Source of the DNA: Thermoleophilia bacterium
Lineage (GTDB): Bacteria; Actinomycetota; Thermoleophilia; Gaiellales; Gaiellaceae
Length of the DNA stretch: 5,735 nt
Assembly (NCBI GenBank): GCA_013362295.1
Contig: JABFWJ010000463.1
Span: 1 to 5,735, forward strand
Direction: 5' to 3'
Positions 1-5,587 of the stretch are shown piece after piece. The position numbers and the translations under genes were made by a program. The notes below the pieces were generated by a model that worked only from the letters and a program-made list of their open reading frames with translations, was not told the DNA's origin and ran no database searches. How positions within the stretch are numbered: the stretch's first letter is position 1; every line of letters starts with the position of its first letter.

Positions 1-344
1 GCGACTCGCCGGTCGTGGCGGCGGCGCCCGCGCCCGCGCGCGGGGTCGCCCCCGCCGCGTTGCTGACGCTCGCGTCGAGGATCGGCGAGGAGCCCGGCGA
101 CCCCGCGGCCACCGCACTCGCGGCGCTGCTCGGATCCGACGCGCCGGTCCGCACGCGCCTCGCCGTGCCGCTGACCGCGCTCGACGGCCGACAGCTCGGC
201 TCGATTCGGTTGTTCGACAAGCGAGACGGCGACTTCACGGACGGGGACGAGGCGATCCTCGTCCATCTCGCCGAGACGGCGTCGGCCGCGCTCGAGCGCC
301 GGTGGCTGCACGAGCAGCTGCGCCGCGGGTCGCCCTCGCGCTAG
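1..344 (+). CDS. GAF-domain protein, 3' end only (5' end outside window)
   Basis: The reading frame is open from the window edge (first full codon at 3) to a TAG at 342-344, giving about 113 residues of the C-terminus. The last ~55 residues read like the end of a GAF domain: a strand 'GRQLGSIRLFDK', then 'GDFTDGDEAILVHLAETASAALER', which matches the family pattern of a G-x-L/I strand, an F-T-x-x-D-E turn and a long amphipathic helix rich in Ala. GAF domains bind small ligands (cyclic nucleotides, haem, bilins) or mediate dimerisation in bacterial sensors such as histidine kinases and SpoIIE-type phosphatases. Here the protein stops soon after the domain's last helix, so any output domain must lie N-terminal and outside the window. 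A GTG at 15 could be a start, but the frame continues upstream and no ribosome binding site is visible, so I treat the gene as truncated by the window. It converges with the protease gene, 46 bases apart. Ligand and pathway cannot be told. Confidence 0.75.
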   Translation, partial: DSPVVAAAPAPARGVAPAALLTLASRIGEEPGDPAATALAALLGSDAPVRTRLAVPLTALDGRQLGSIRLFDKRDGDFTDGDEAILVHLAETASAALERRWLHEQLRRGSPSR

Positions 345-390
345 CGGTCAGCCCAACCGCGCGCATCGAGGGCGTTCCCCACGGGCGTCG

Positions 391-1707
391 TCAGAGATCG
401 AGGAACCGTCCGTAATCGGCGCGCCACGGCCGCGTCGGGTCGTTGACGAGGGCGTCCGCGGCCTGCTGTCCCGTCGCCGCGGGCCCGACCAGCGCCGCGA
501 TCGTTCCGCTCACCTTCGGGGCCGCGAACGACGTGCCGTTCCATGTCGCCCAGCCGTTGAACGTCTCGGTGCTTTGCGGGTTGGTCGGCACGAGCCCGTT
601 CCAGTCGTCGAACGCACTCGGCACGTCGACCCCCGGCGCGTAGCAGTCGACCCATGGCCCATAGTTCGTGAACACTGCCGGCGTACCGCTTCGGTCGGCC
701 GCCGCCGCGACCCCGACGACGCGCGCGAACGCCGCCGGGTACATCGGCTGGTTCGTGTGGTTGTTGCCTGCAGCAGCAACAACGGCGGTCGTCGTCGGGA
801 GCCTCGCGTGCCCCTGCGCGAGGCCGACCGGCGGGAACCGCGGGTCGCCCAGCGCGCCGAGCGAGAGGTTGATGACGTTGACGTCGCCGCGGCGTGCGAA
901 GGCCGTGAGCGCTGCGACGATCGTCCCCTCCTTCGCGAGACCGAGCCCGTCGAGCGCCCGGACGATCTCGACGGTCACGGTCTGCGCCAGGCGCACGATG
1001 ATGCCGGTGATGAACAGCCCGTGGGCCGCCTCGTCGTCGAGGACGGAGTCGTGCGGTGTCACGTCCGGCAGCTGCGAGGCGCCCGCCTTCGGCAGCACGT
1101 GTGCGTCGAGATCGGGGTGGATCCCCCAGTGGTAACCCGTGTCGATGACGGCGACGCGCGGACCGCCTTCCGGCGGCGCGGGCGCGTACGGTGTCTCCGC
1201 GGCCGCAGGGGTCGGCGGACCGAACGGGCCGCCCTCATACTCCGGCTCGCCGAAGAGGACGTAGTGCGGCGCGACCGCCGGCTCGCGCCTCGACGACGCC
1301 TCCTTTCCGAACGTCCCCGCGAGTATCTGCGGCACGGCCGGCTTCTGCACCGCGACTTGGAGCTCGGCGATCCCGGCGAACTTGAAGGCCTCGGCCGTTC
1401 TCGGTTCGATGAACGGCTTGGCTCCGAACCGGTTGAGCCTGCGCGCAACGAATGCCGCCGACTCCTGCGTCGTGAGGACGCGCCGCGGGACGTAGTGGTA
1501 CCCACCGCCCCAGGTCGGCCACCAGGCGAGCTCGCCGTTCTTCAAGCGCGCAGCCAGTCGGGCGCGGCGTCCGTGGATCACGTCGTCGGCGATCGCCGCG
1601 CGCGCTGCCGGCAGTCCGAGGACGAGCGGCGCCGCCGCCAGCGTCCCGAGCCGGAGCAGCTGCGCACGGTCGTATCTCACGCCCTCGCTTCCGTGCTTTC
1701 CCTGCAT
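391..1707 (-). CDS. Secreted S8 family (subtilisin-like) serine peptidase
   Basis: This is a complete 438-residue protein when started at the ATG at 1707. Catalytic motifs are all present: Asp189 in 'VAVIDTG', His229 in 'AAHGLFITGII', oxyanion Asn315 in 'AAAGNN', and Ser393 in 'NGTSFAAPKVSG'. Known family chemistry is endopeptidase cleavage by the Asp-His-Ser triad. Residues 1-38 look like a signal peptide: a basic start, a hydrophobic stretch 'LGTLAAAPLVLGLPAA' and a cleavage site near 'ARAA'. The 'RYDRAQLLRLG' stretch resembles a Tat motif without the paired arginines, so Sec is as likely. Residues ~39-160 form an N-terminal region that could be a propeptide but that I do not recognise, followed by a Pro-rich linker (~163-183) before the catalytic domain. 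The His motif departs from the usual HGTHVAG. The start was chosen because GGGAGG lies 6 bases before it; a longer frame from 1752 lacks this support. No membrane anchor or sorting signal is visible at the C-terminus, so it is probably released. The substrate is unknown. Confidence 0.92.
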   Translation of the reverse strand: MQGKHGSEGVRYDRAQLLRLGTLAAAPLVLGLPAARAAIADDVIHGRRARLAARLKNGELAWWPTWGGGYHYVPRRVLTTQESAAFVARRLNRFGAKPFIEPRTAEAFKFAGIAELQVAVQKPAVPQILAGTFGKEASSRREPAVAPHYVLFGEPEYEGGPFGPPTPAAAETPYAPAPPEGGPRVAVIDTGYHWGIHPDLDAHVLPKAGASQLPDVTPHDSVLDDEAAHGLFITGIIVRLAQTVTVEIVRALDGLGLAKEGTIVAALTAFARRGDVNVINLSLGALGDPRFPPVGLAQGHARLPTTTAVVAAAGNNHTNQPMYPAAFARVVGVAAAADRSGTPAVFTNYGPWVDCYAPGVDVPSAFDDWNGLVPTNPQSTETFNGWATWNGTSFAAPKVSGTIAALVGPAATGQQAADALVNDPTRPWRADYGRFLDL

Positions 1708-1713
1708 GCTGTG

Positions 1714-1719
1714 CCTCCC
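1714..1719 (-). promoter_or_regulatory. Ribosome binding site of the S8 peptidase gene
   Basis: On the - strand, GGGAGG is followed by 6 bases (CACAGC) and then the ATG at 1707. This is a near-ideal Shine-Dalgarno sequence and spacing. It decides the start against the in-frame ATG 45 bases further upstream (1752), which would add 15 polar residues (including two Cys) in front of the signal peptide. Confidence 0.75.
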
Positions 1720-1772
1720 ACATGAGCCGTGACACGTCTCGTCCGGCCCCATGGGTCAGCCCGCCATTCCCG

Positions 1773-1804
1773 GCGGCAGGACAGGAGGACGCTACTCCTG
1801 CCGC
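1773..1804. repeat. 9-bp perfect inverted repeat at the candidate protease promoter
   Basis: GCGGCAGGA (1773-1781) is the exact reverse complement of TCCTGCCGC (1796-1804), with 14 bases between. A second, shorter pairing (CAGGAG with CTCCTG) uses overlapping bases in the same segment, so an RNA copy could fold in two mutually exclusive ways. It sits over the candidate -10 box and start point of the protease gene, so it could act as an operator or as leader RNA structure. It has no T-run on either side, so it is not a typical intrinsic terminator. Confidence 0.5.
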
Positions 1805-1818
1805 TTTTCGCCGGTCAA
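1789..1818 (-). promoter_or_regulatory. Candidate promoter for the S8 peptidase gene
   Basis: On the - strand, TTGACC (1818-1813) matches the -35 consensus at five of six positions. After an 18-base spacer comes TAGCGT (1794-1789), a weak -10 that keeps only the TA and final T. Transcription would start near 1782 and leave a leader of about 75 bases. The -10 lies inside the loop of the inverted repeat at 1773-1804. This is a pattern match only; one good -35 box in half a kilobase can arise by chance. Confidence 0.28.
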
Positions 1819-1839
1819 GCGTCGGGGCGCTATCCGATC

Positions 1840-1865
1840 CCCGGTGCAACGGCACGTTCACCGGG
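1840..1865. repeat. 7-bp inverted repeat upstream of the protease promoter
   Basis: CCCGGTG (1840-1846) pairs with CACCGGG (1859-1865) around a 12-base loop. A nested 4-bp pairing (GTGC with GCAC, 1844-1855) overlaps it. It lies about 22 bases upstream of the candidate -35 box, where an activator or repressor could bind. In DNA this GC-rich, 7-bp repeats are common, so function is unproven. Confidence 0.3.
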
Positions 1866-2046
1866 CCTCATCGCACCCGTGCGGTCGTCCGCCGGTCTGG
1901 CAAGTGGATGTCGAAGGCCGGCTTGGTGGCCAGTGGTGCCGACGGCTACGAGGAGGCCCAGCGCGCCAACCGCACGAGCGGCTCGAGCAGGCCCAGTCGT
2001 GACATCAGGCGAACACGCAGCATGGATGAACTCATCGCGGCCTTTC

Positions 2047-2069
2047 GAGTGGCTGGCGTTTCTCCACTC
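2047..2069. repeat. 6-bp inverted repeat in the intergenic region
   Basis: GAGTGG (2047-2052) and CCACTC (2064-2069) are exact reverse complements around an 11-base loop. Read on the - strand it comes just after the candidate terminator of the SBBP gene and is followed by CGAAAGG. It may be part of one structured 3' segment with the hairpins at 2083-2115. Its shortness makes chance a real possibility. Confidence 0.3.
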
Positions 2070-2082
2070 AGACTAGACCAAT

Positions 2083-2115
2083 CCTGTACGAAAGAACAGG
2101 GCGCTCGGAGCGCCT
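2083..2115 (-). terminator. Candidate intrinsic terminator of the SBBP-repeat gene
   Basis: Read on the - strand, GGCGCT-CCG-AGCGCC (2114-2100) forms a 6-bp all-but-one G:C stem with a 3-base loop, extendable by a G:U-type pair. It is followed by CTGTTCTTTCG, a T-rich but interrupted tract. It starts about 74 bases after the SBBP stop codon, a normal distance. An overlapping second hairpin pairs CCTGT with ACAGG (2083-2100) and shares bases 2099-2100 with the first. The broken T-run makes the terminator call moderate. Confidence 0.42.
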
Positions 2116-2188
2116 GGGTGTTCGCGCCGCCGGCAGTGCGCGCCTCATGCCGCGACCGTATCGCGCCCGTCCGTGTCGTCTGGTCAGG

Positions 2189-2440
2189 TCATTGCACGTT
2201 GGCCGTCACGGATGCGGCTGCGCTGAGGGTGAAGGTGCAGGTCGTCGTCTTCGATCCGTTGCTCGAGCACGCGCCCGACCAGATCGCGTCGCGACCGTTG
2301 GAGACGCTCAGCGTCACGCTTGTTCCCGTCGCGAACGAGGCCGAGCCGCTGCTGCCCGTCGCGACGCTGATCCCGGCGGGGCTCGAGGTGACGCGCTCGC
2401 CCGCGCGTCCGGTTGCTGTGACGGTCAGCGTTGCCGTTTG
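2189..2440 (-). other. C-terminal disulfide-type beta domain of the SBBP protein
   Basis: This segment encodes residues 1026-1108. The pattern 'LTVTATGRAGERVTSSPAGI', 'GSASFATGTSVTLSVS', 'WSGACSS', 'TCTFTLSAAASVTANV' matches the secreted bacterial repeat domain related to InlB B-repeats, which normally ends in a WSGxC...C...V-A-F/V strand and carries one disulfide. The usual hydrophobic ending (VxAxF) is here VTANVQ. It follows a Pro-rich linker (PAPPPP), and the family commonly caps adhesive or exported bacterial proteins. Confidence 0.65.
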
Positions 2441-5400
2441 CGGCGGCGGTGGCGCGGGGTCGACTGTGAGGCTGGTCGTCGCAGTCGCGCCGTTGTACGT
2501 CGCCGAGATGGTGACCGGCGTCGACGTGGCGACCGCGGAGGTCGAGACCGCGAAGGTCGCAGTGCTCGCGCCCGAGGGGATCGTGACGGACGCCGGCACG
2601 GTCGCGGCGCCCGCGTTGCTGCTCGACAGGGAGACCGTTGCGCCCGCCTGCGGGGCGGCCCCGGACAAGGTGACGGCGCCCTGAGCGGTTGAACCGCCCG
2701 TGACGGCCGCGGGGCTCACCGAGACGCTCTGGATCGTCGCCGGCGGTGGAGGAGCGCCGGGTGGCGTGACCGTCAGCGTCCCGGTTCTCGTTGTGCCGTT
2801 GTACGAGGCGGTGATGACGACCGTCACGTTCGCAGAGACCGGAGAGGTCGTGATCGTGAAGGACCCGGTGAAGCCGACGGGTGGCACCGTGACGGTCGCC
2901 GGCACGCTGGCGACCGCAGGGTTGCTGCTCGACAGGGTGACGACCGCGCCGTTCGCGGGTGCCGGGGTGCTCAGGACGACCGTTCCGGACGAGTTGTTGC
3001 CCCCGACGACTGTCGCGGGATTGATGTCCATCGTCGAGAGCACCGCCGGGGGCGGCGCGGCCTGCGGCGTGAAGCTGCGCACGGCCGACCACGGGCCGGC
3101 AACCCCGGCGCTGTTCACGCCGCGGACGCGCCAGAAGTGGGTCGCCGTCGAGAGGTCGGTGGTGGCATACATCGAGTCCGTCACCGTCGCCTCGCGCTCG
3201 AGGGGTGCGGTGAAGGCGCTCGAGTCGTCGATCTGGATCGTGTACGAGGCGGCGCCCGCGACGTTGTTCCAGTCGAACGTGATCGGCTGCGGCGGCGTGT
3301 CGCCGTTGGGCGGCGAGACCAGCACGGGCGCGCTCGGGACGGGCGGCGGCGCAGGCGGGGTCGAGGTGGTCCTGCCGAGCGCGAGCTTCGTCACGAACGC
3401 GTCTCCCCAGAAGATCAACGGATCGCCGTTCCAGACGGTGTCGAAGGCGCCGGTTGTCGCCGGGAAGTCCATCGAGAACGTACGGCCGGTGATGTAGACG
3501 TTCCCGACCGAATCGCGCGCGATGTCGGTTCCGCTGTCGGACTGGGCGCCTCCGAGGTACGTCGAGTAGACGACCGCTGACCCGGCGCTGTTCAGCTCCG
3601 AGATGAAGGCGTCAGCCACCCCGTTGAACGACCCGTCTGCCGCGTCCGCCGACATGGGGAAGTCGCCCGAGCTCGTCACTCCGGTCAGCCAGGCGTTCCC
3701 GGCCGAATCGACGACGACGCCGCTGGCCCCGTCGCCGCCCGTCCCGCCGACGAGGGTCGAGTAGACGGCCGCCGACCCCACGGGATTCAGCTTGGTGACG
3801 AAAGCGTCGTTCCCGTCCGAGGTCGTGTCGAACGCGCCGGGCGTGGTCGGGAAGTCCAGCGAGCCGGCTCCGCCCGACACGTAGGCGTTTCCGGCCGCAT
3901 CGATTGCGAGCCCCCCGCCGCTGTCAGATCCTTGCCCGCCGAGATACGTCGAGTACACGAGGGCGGAGCCGGCCGGATTCAGCTTCGTCACGGAGACGTC
4001 GAAGTCGCCGTTCGCAGTGGTGTCGAAGGCGCCCGGCGTCGTCGGGAAGTCGAGCGAGCTCGTGAAGCCGAGCACGTAGGCGTTGCCCCCGGAATCGACC
4101 GCGACACGCTCGCCGTTGTCGACCTGCGCGCCTCCGAGATACGTCGAGTACGCAAGTGCGGACCCGGTGGCATTCACCTTGGTGACGAACATGTCGTAGG
4201 CCCCGTGTTCGGTTCTGCTGAAGGCACCGGCGGTGGTCGGGAAGTCGACGGAGACGGTTTCGCCGGTGACGTAGGCGTTGCCCGCGCCGTCCACCGCCAC
4301 GCCCCGTGGGCTGTCGATGTCGGTGCCTCCGAGGTACGTGGAATAGGCAAGCCCGGAACCCGACGCATTCAGCTTGGCAACGAAGCCGTCGTAGTTGTCG
4401 GCGTTGACGCAGCGCGGGCAGTTCGGCGGGATGTGCAGGCGCCTCGAGAATGCGTTGGCCGTGGTCGGGAAGTTGGCGGACGTCGTCTGCCCGGTGATGT
4501 ACGCGTTGCCCCCCGCGTCGATCGCAATCCGCCGCCCGAAGTCGAAGCCGCTCCCGCCGATGAACGTCGAGTAGACGAGCGCCGTCCCTGTCGGGTTCAG
4601 CTTGCTGACGAAGACGTCCGGGTTGTTGCCCGCCGCACCCGTGCGGCTGAACGCCCCGACGGTTGTCGGAAAGTCGGGGGACTGCGTCGTGCCGGTGACA
4701 TACGCGTTGCCGTTTCCGTCGACGGCGATGCCGTTTCCGATTTCATCGCTCGACCCGCCGATGAAGGTCGTGTACTCGATTCCCGGATCGATGATCAGGT
4801 CGCGGTCGTGCCGGTAACGGCCGACGGCGAAGCCGAAGCGGTTACCGCTCAGCAGGTAGCGGCTTGCAACGGGCACGCGTACGCCGGCGACGTCCTGATG
4901 GGAAACCGGGTGCGAGTCTCTAAGCGTCCCGACCGGGCTTTCGATCAGAAGGTTGCCGGCGGCGTCCATCGCGAGGCGTCGCGCGCCCGCGTACGCGAGG
5001 CGGATGTCGGACGGCCGTGCGCCTGGGCGGACGCGAAACTCGTACTTCAGGGCACCGCCCGCCTGGTGCAGGCGCAGATCGATCCGGGGCCAGAGCCCGC
5101 GGTACACGACCGCGCCGTAGTGCCGGAGACTCGTCTGCCATCGTGCCGGACCGGCCCCGCGCAAGTAGTTGACAGTGCCCGGCTGCCGATCAGCGCCCTG
5201 GGGTGCCGATGCTGGATCCCGGCCGAGGAAGCGGAGCGCGAGGGTCAGCCCGCGTGCGTTCTGCCGTTTGGCGAACGAGAGCACCAGTCTGTCGCGCGTC
5301 GCAAAGAACGCGTAGCGATCTCCTTGTGCGTAGTAGCGCACGCGCGCGTTCGTCTGGCCTTTGTTCTCGACGAAGCCGAGTGCTAGCCCGGTGTTCGCGG

Positions 5401-5515
5401 CGACGGTGCGGTCGAGCTGCGCTGTTGCCGTCTTGCCGTCGACCGCCGCGGCGGTCGTCGAAAGCGCGATCGCGATAACCGTGATCGCGGAGACCCCATG
5501 CTTCCCCCCTAGCAT
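2189..5515 (-). CDS. Large secreted SBBP-repeat (beta-propeller) protein with Fn3-like and Ig-like domains
   Basis: The protein has 1108 residues from the ATG at 5515. Residues 1-24 form a Sec signal peptide (basic MLGGKHG, hydrophobic VSAITVIAIALSTTAAA, likely cut before VDG). Residues ~46-245 are the domain that usually precedes SBBP repeats ('GFVENKGQTNARVRYYAQG', 'GTVNYLRG', 'LIIDPGIEYTTFIGG'); from memory Pfam calls it DUF7948. Seven SBBP repeats follow (248-713), then a Pro-rich linker, a fibronectin type III-like domain (729-817, 'FWRVRGVNSAGVAGPWS'), two similar Ig-like domains (823-917, 927-1018) and a C-terminal domain (1026-1108) with a 'WSGACSS...TTTCTF' Cys pair. The only four cysteines form two pairs: 366/369 and 1082/1092. 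No LPXTG, PEP-CTERM or membrane helix is seen, so it is probably secreted or loosely surface-bound. The propeller and Ig modules suggest binding or adhesion; no enzymatic motif is visible and the true role is unknown. The start rests on AAGGGGGG 7 bases upstream. Confidence 0.93.
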   Translation of the reverse strand: MLGGKHGVSAITVIAIALSTTAAAVDGKTATAQLDRTVAANTGLALGFVENKGQTNARVRYYAQGDRYAFFATRDRLVLSFAKRQNARGLTLALRFLGRDPASAPQGADRQPGTVNYLRGAGPARWQTSLRHYGAVVYRGLWPRIDLRLHQAGGALKYEFRVRPGARPSDIRLAYAGARRLAMDAAGNLLIESPVGTLRDSHPVSHQDVAGVRVPVASRYLLSGNRFGFAVGRYRHDRDLIIDPGIEYTTFIGGSSDEIGNGIAVDGNGNAYVTGTTQSPDFPTTVGAFSRTGAAGNNPDVFVSKLNPTGTALVYSTFIGGSGFDFGRRIAIDAGGNAYITGQTTSANFPTTANAFSRRLHIPPNCPRCVNADNYDGFVAKLNASGSGLAYSTYLGGTDIDSPRGVAVDGAGNAYVTGETVSVDFPTTAGAFSRTEHGAYDMFVTKVNATGSALAYSTYLGGAQVDNGERVAVDSGGNAYVLGFTSSLDFPTTPGAFDTTANGDFDVSVTKLNPAGSALVYSTYLGGQGSDSGGGLAIDAAGNAYVSGGAGSLDFPTTPGAFDTTSDGNDAFVTKLNPVGSAAVYSTLVGGTGGDGASGVVVDSAGNAWLTGVTSSGDFPMSADAADGSFNGVADAFISELNSAGSAVVYSTYLGGAQSDSGTDIARDSVGNVYITGRTFSMDFPATTGAFDTVWNGDPLIFWGDAFVTKLALGRTTSTPPAPPPVPSAPVLVSPPNGDTPPQPITFDWNNVAGAASYTIQIDDSSAFTAPLEREATVTDSMYATTDLSTATHFWRVRGVNSAGVAGPWSAVRSFTPQAAPPPAVLSTMDINPATVVGGNNSSGTVVLSTPAPANGAVVTLSSSNPAVASVPATVTVPPVGFTGSFTITTSPVSANVTVVITASYNGTTRTGTLTVTPPGAPPPPATIQSVSVSPAAVTGGSTAQGAVTLSGAAPQAGATVSLSSSNAGAATVPASVTIPSGASTATFAVSTSAVATSTPVTISATYNGATATTSLTVDPAPPPPQTATLTVTATGRAGERVTSSPAGISVATGSSGSASFATGTSVTLSVSNGRDAIWSGACSSNGSKTTTCTFTLSAAASVTANVQ
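2462..3049 (-). repeat. Two tandem Ig-like domains (internal duplication)
   Basis: Residues 823-917 and 927-1018 of the SBBP protein align along their length: 'INPATVVGG/VSPAAVTGG', 'GTVVLSTPAP/GAVTLSGAAP', 'VTLSSSNPAVASVPATVTVP/VSLSSSNAGAATVPASVTIP', 'ITASYNGTTRTGTLTV/ISATYNGATATTSLTV'. At DNA level a 17-base stretch encoding the end of the 'LSSSN' strand is identical (2615-2631 and 2921-2937). Pro-rich linkers flank each copy. Such beta-sandwich units act as spacers or adhesive modules in exported proteins. Confidence 0.75.
3065..3331 (-). other. Fibronectin type III-like domain of the SBBP protein
   Basis: Residues 729-817 begin with 'APVLVSPPNGDT', contain 'TFDWNNVAGAASYTIQIDDSSAF' and end with 'THFWRVRGVNSAGVAGPWSAVRSFTP'. 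The core Trp, the Y-x-I-Q strand and the W-R-V-R...G-x-W-S ending are the family signature for bacterial Fn3-like modules that follow SBBP propellers. It is separated from the propeller by a 12-residue Thr/Pro-rich linker. Confidence 0.75.
3377..4774 (-). repeat. Seven tandem SBBP repeats, probable seven-bladed beta-propeller
   Basis: Repeats start at the 'YSTYLGG'-type motif, at 4774, 4573, 4345, 4150, 3952, 3763 and 3568, ending at 3377. The units are 63-67 residues, except the second at 76. The shared pattern is YSTYLGG, then D-x-G, 'IAVDxxGNAYVTGxT', 'S-x-DFPTTxGAFD' and 'DAFVTKLNxxGSAL'. Repeat 6 has lost the PTTPGAFD segment (DFPMSADAADGSF), and repeat 2 carries an insertion with CPRC. 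Seven copies fit one closed seven-bladed propeller, though that count-to-fold step is inference. Confidence 0.9.
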
Positions 5516-5522
5516 GTTTGTT

Positions 5523-5530
5523 CCCCCCTT
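5523..5530 (-). promoter_or_regulatory. Ribosome binding site of the SBBP-repeat gene
   Basis: On the - strand, AAGGGGGG lies 7 bases before the ATG at 5515. The frame can be extended upstream to a TTG at 5620 and is open to the window edge, but the extension ('LRLSLRAAQNPWPKPGQG...') is not signal-like. It would also place the hydrophobic export segment ~40 residues into the protein, so the start at 5515 is preferred. Confidence 0.75.
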
Positions 5531-5549
5531 GAACGTAGCTGGCCAGGTG

Positions 5550-5555
5550 GTTATA
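5550..5555 (-). promoter_or_regulatory. Candidate -10 box of the SBBP-repeat gene
   Basis: TATAAC on the - strand differs from the TATAAT consensus at one position and is conspicuous in such GC-rich DNA. It would put the transcript start near 5543 and give a short leader of about 28 bases. No good -35 is present at 16-18 bases (AAACCA-like), and that position is occupied by the inverted repeat at 5565-5587. This suggests an activator-dependent or alternative-sigma promoter if it is real. Confidence 0.45.
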
Positions 5556-5564
5556 CGACCAGCG

Positions 5565-5587
5565 CCCTGGCCTGGTTTTGGCCAGGG
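5565..5587. repeat. 8-bp inverted repeat in the -35 region of the SBBP gene
   Basis: CCCTGGCC (5565-5572) is the exact reverse complement of GGCCAGGG (5580-5587), with 7 bases between. A self-complementary CTGGCCAG follows at 5539-5546, around the predicted transcript start. The placement on either side of the -10 box is what a dimeric regulator's operators would look like. On the + strand the repeat is followed by ATTTTG and could be a weak terminator, but no + strand gene ends there. Confidence 0.5.

Larger units (their letters stand above)
1708..2188. other. 481-base intergenic region between the SBBP gene and the protease gene
   Basis: No convincing gene lies here. The + strand frames that cross it run on antisense into the SBBP gene and resemble no family. 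A 29-codon - strand frame (2035-1946) has only a weak AAAGG before its ATG. What the region does hold is a set of inverted repeats (1773-1804, 1840-1865, 2047-2069, 2083-2100, 2099-2115), the candidate terminator of the SBBP gene at its upstream end and the candidate promoter and leader of the protease gene at its downstream end. I see no tRNA, no transposon ends and no known riboswitch consensus. Confidence 0.6.

Noticed and set aside
345..390. Possible bidirectional terminator between the convergent GAF and protease genes
   Set aside because: The 46 bases contain only a direct GGGCGT repeat and no stem followed by a T-run. An 8-bp palindrome over the GAF stop codon (339-346) has no loop or T-tract.
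574..1725. A 383-codon + strand frame opposite the protease gene
   Set aside because: It is a shadow frame dominated by Arg, fully overlapping the intact S8 catalytic motifs on the other strand.
1946..2035. A 29-codon - strand small frame (MSSSMLRVRLMSRLGLLEPL...)
   Set aside because: It has only a weak AAAGG before the ATG and nothing else in support. A frame this short is expected by chance in GC-rich DNA.
1990..2115. Possible riboswitch upstream of the protease gene (the GAAAGG and GAGAAACGCC stretches)
   Set aside because: I compared the segment with remembered consensus features of the c-di-GMP, TPP, cobalamin and SAM classes, and the conserved core bases are not present in the right order.
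1722..2684. A 320-codon + strand frame crossing the intergenic region into the SBBP gene
   Set aside because: About half is antisense to the Ig-like domains, there is no ribosome binding site at its ATG, and its composition is unlike a folded protein. The 'DGYEEAQRANR' stretch looked protein-like but matches no family convincingly.
2700..3497. A 265-codon + strand frame opposite the Ig-like and Fn3-like region
   Set aside because: Its Val/Gly/Thr-rich reading is the mirror of the Ser/Thr/Ala/Pro-rich coding strand. There is no start signal and no domain.
3377..4774. Regular repeats suggesting a CRISPR array or satellite DNA
   Set aside because: The periodicity is ~195-200 bases, stays in frame and encodes diverged SBBP protein repeats rather than identical short DNA repeats with spacers.
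3932..5386. A 484-codon open frame on the + strand opposite the SBBP gene
   Set aside because: It is antisense to the well-supported SBBP repeats. Its translation is Arg/Val/Gly-rich with no recognisable domain, as expected for the complement of GC-biased codons.
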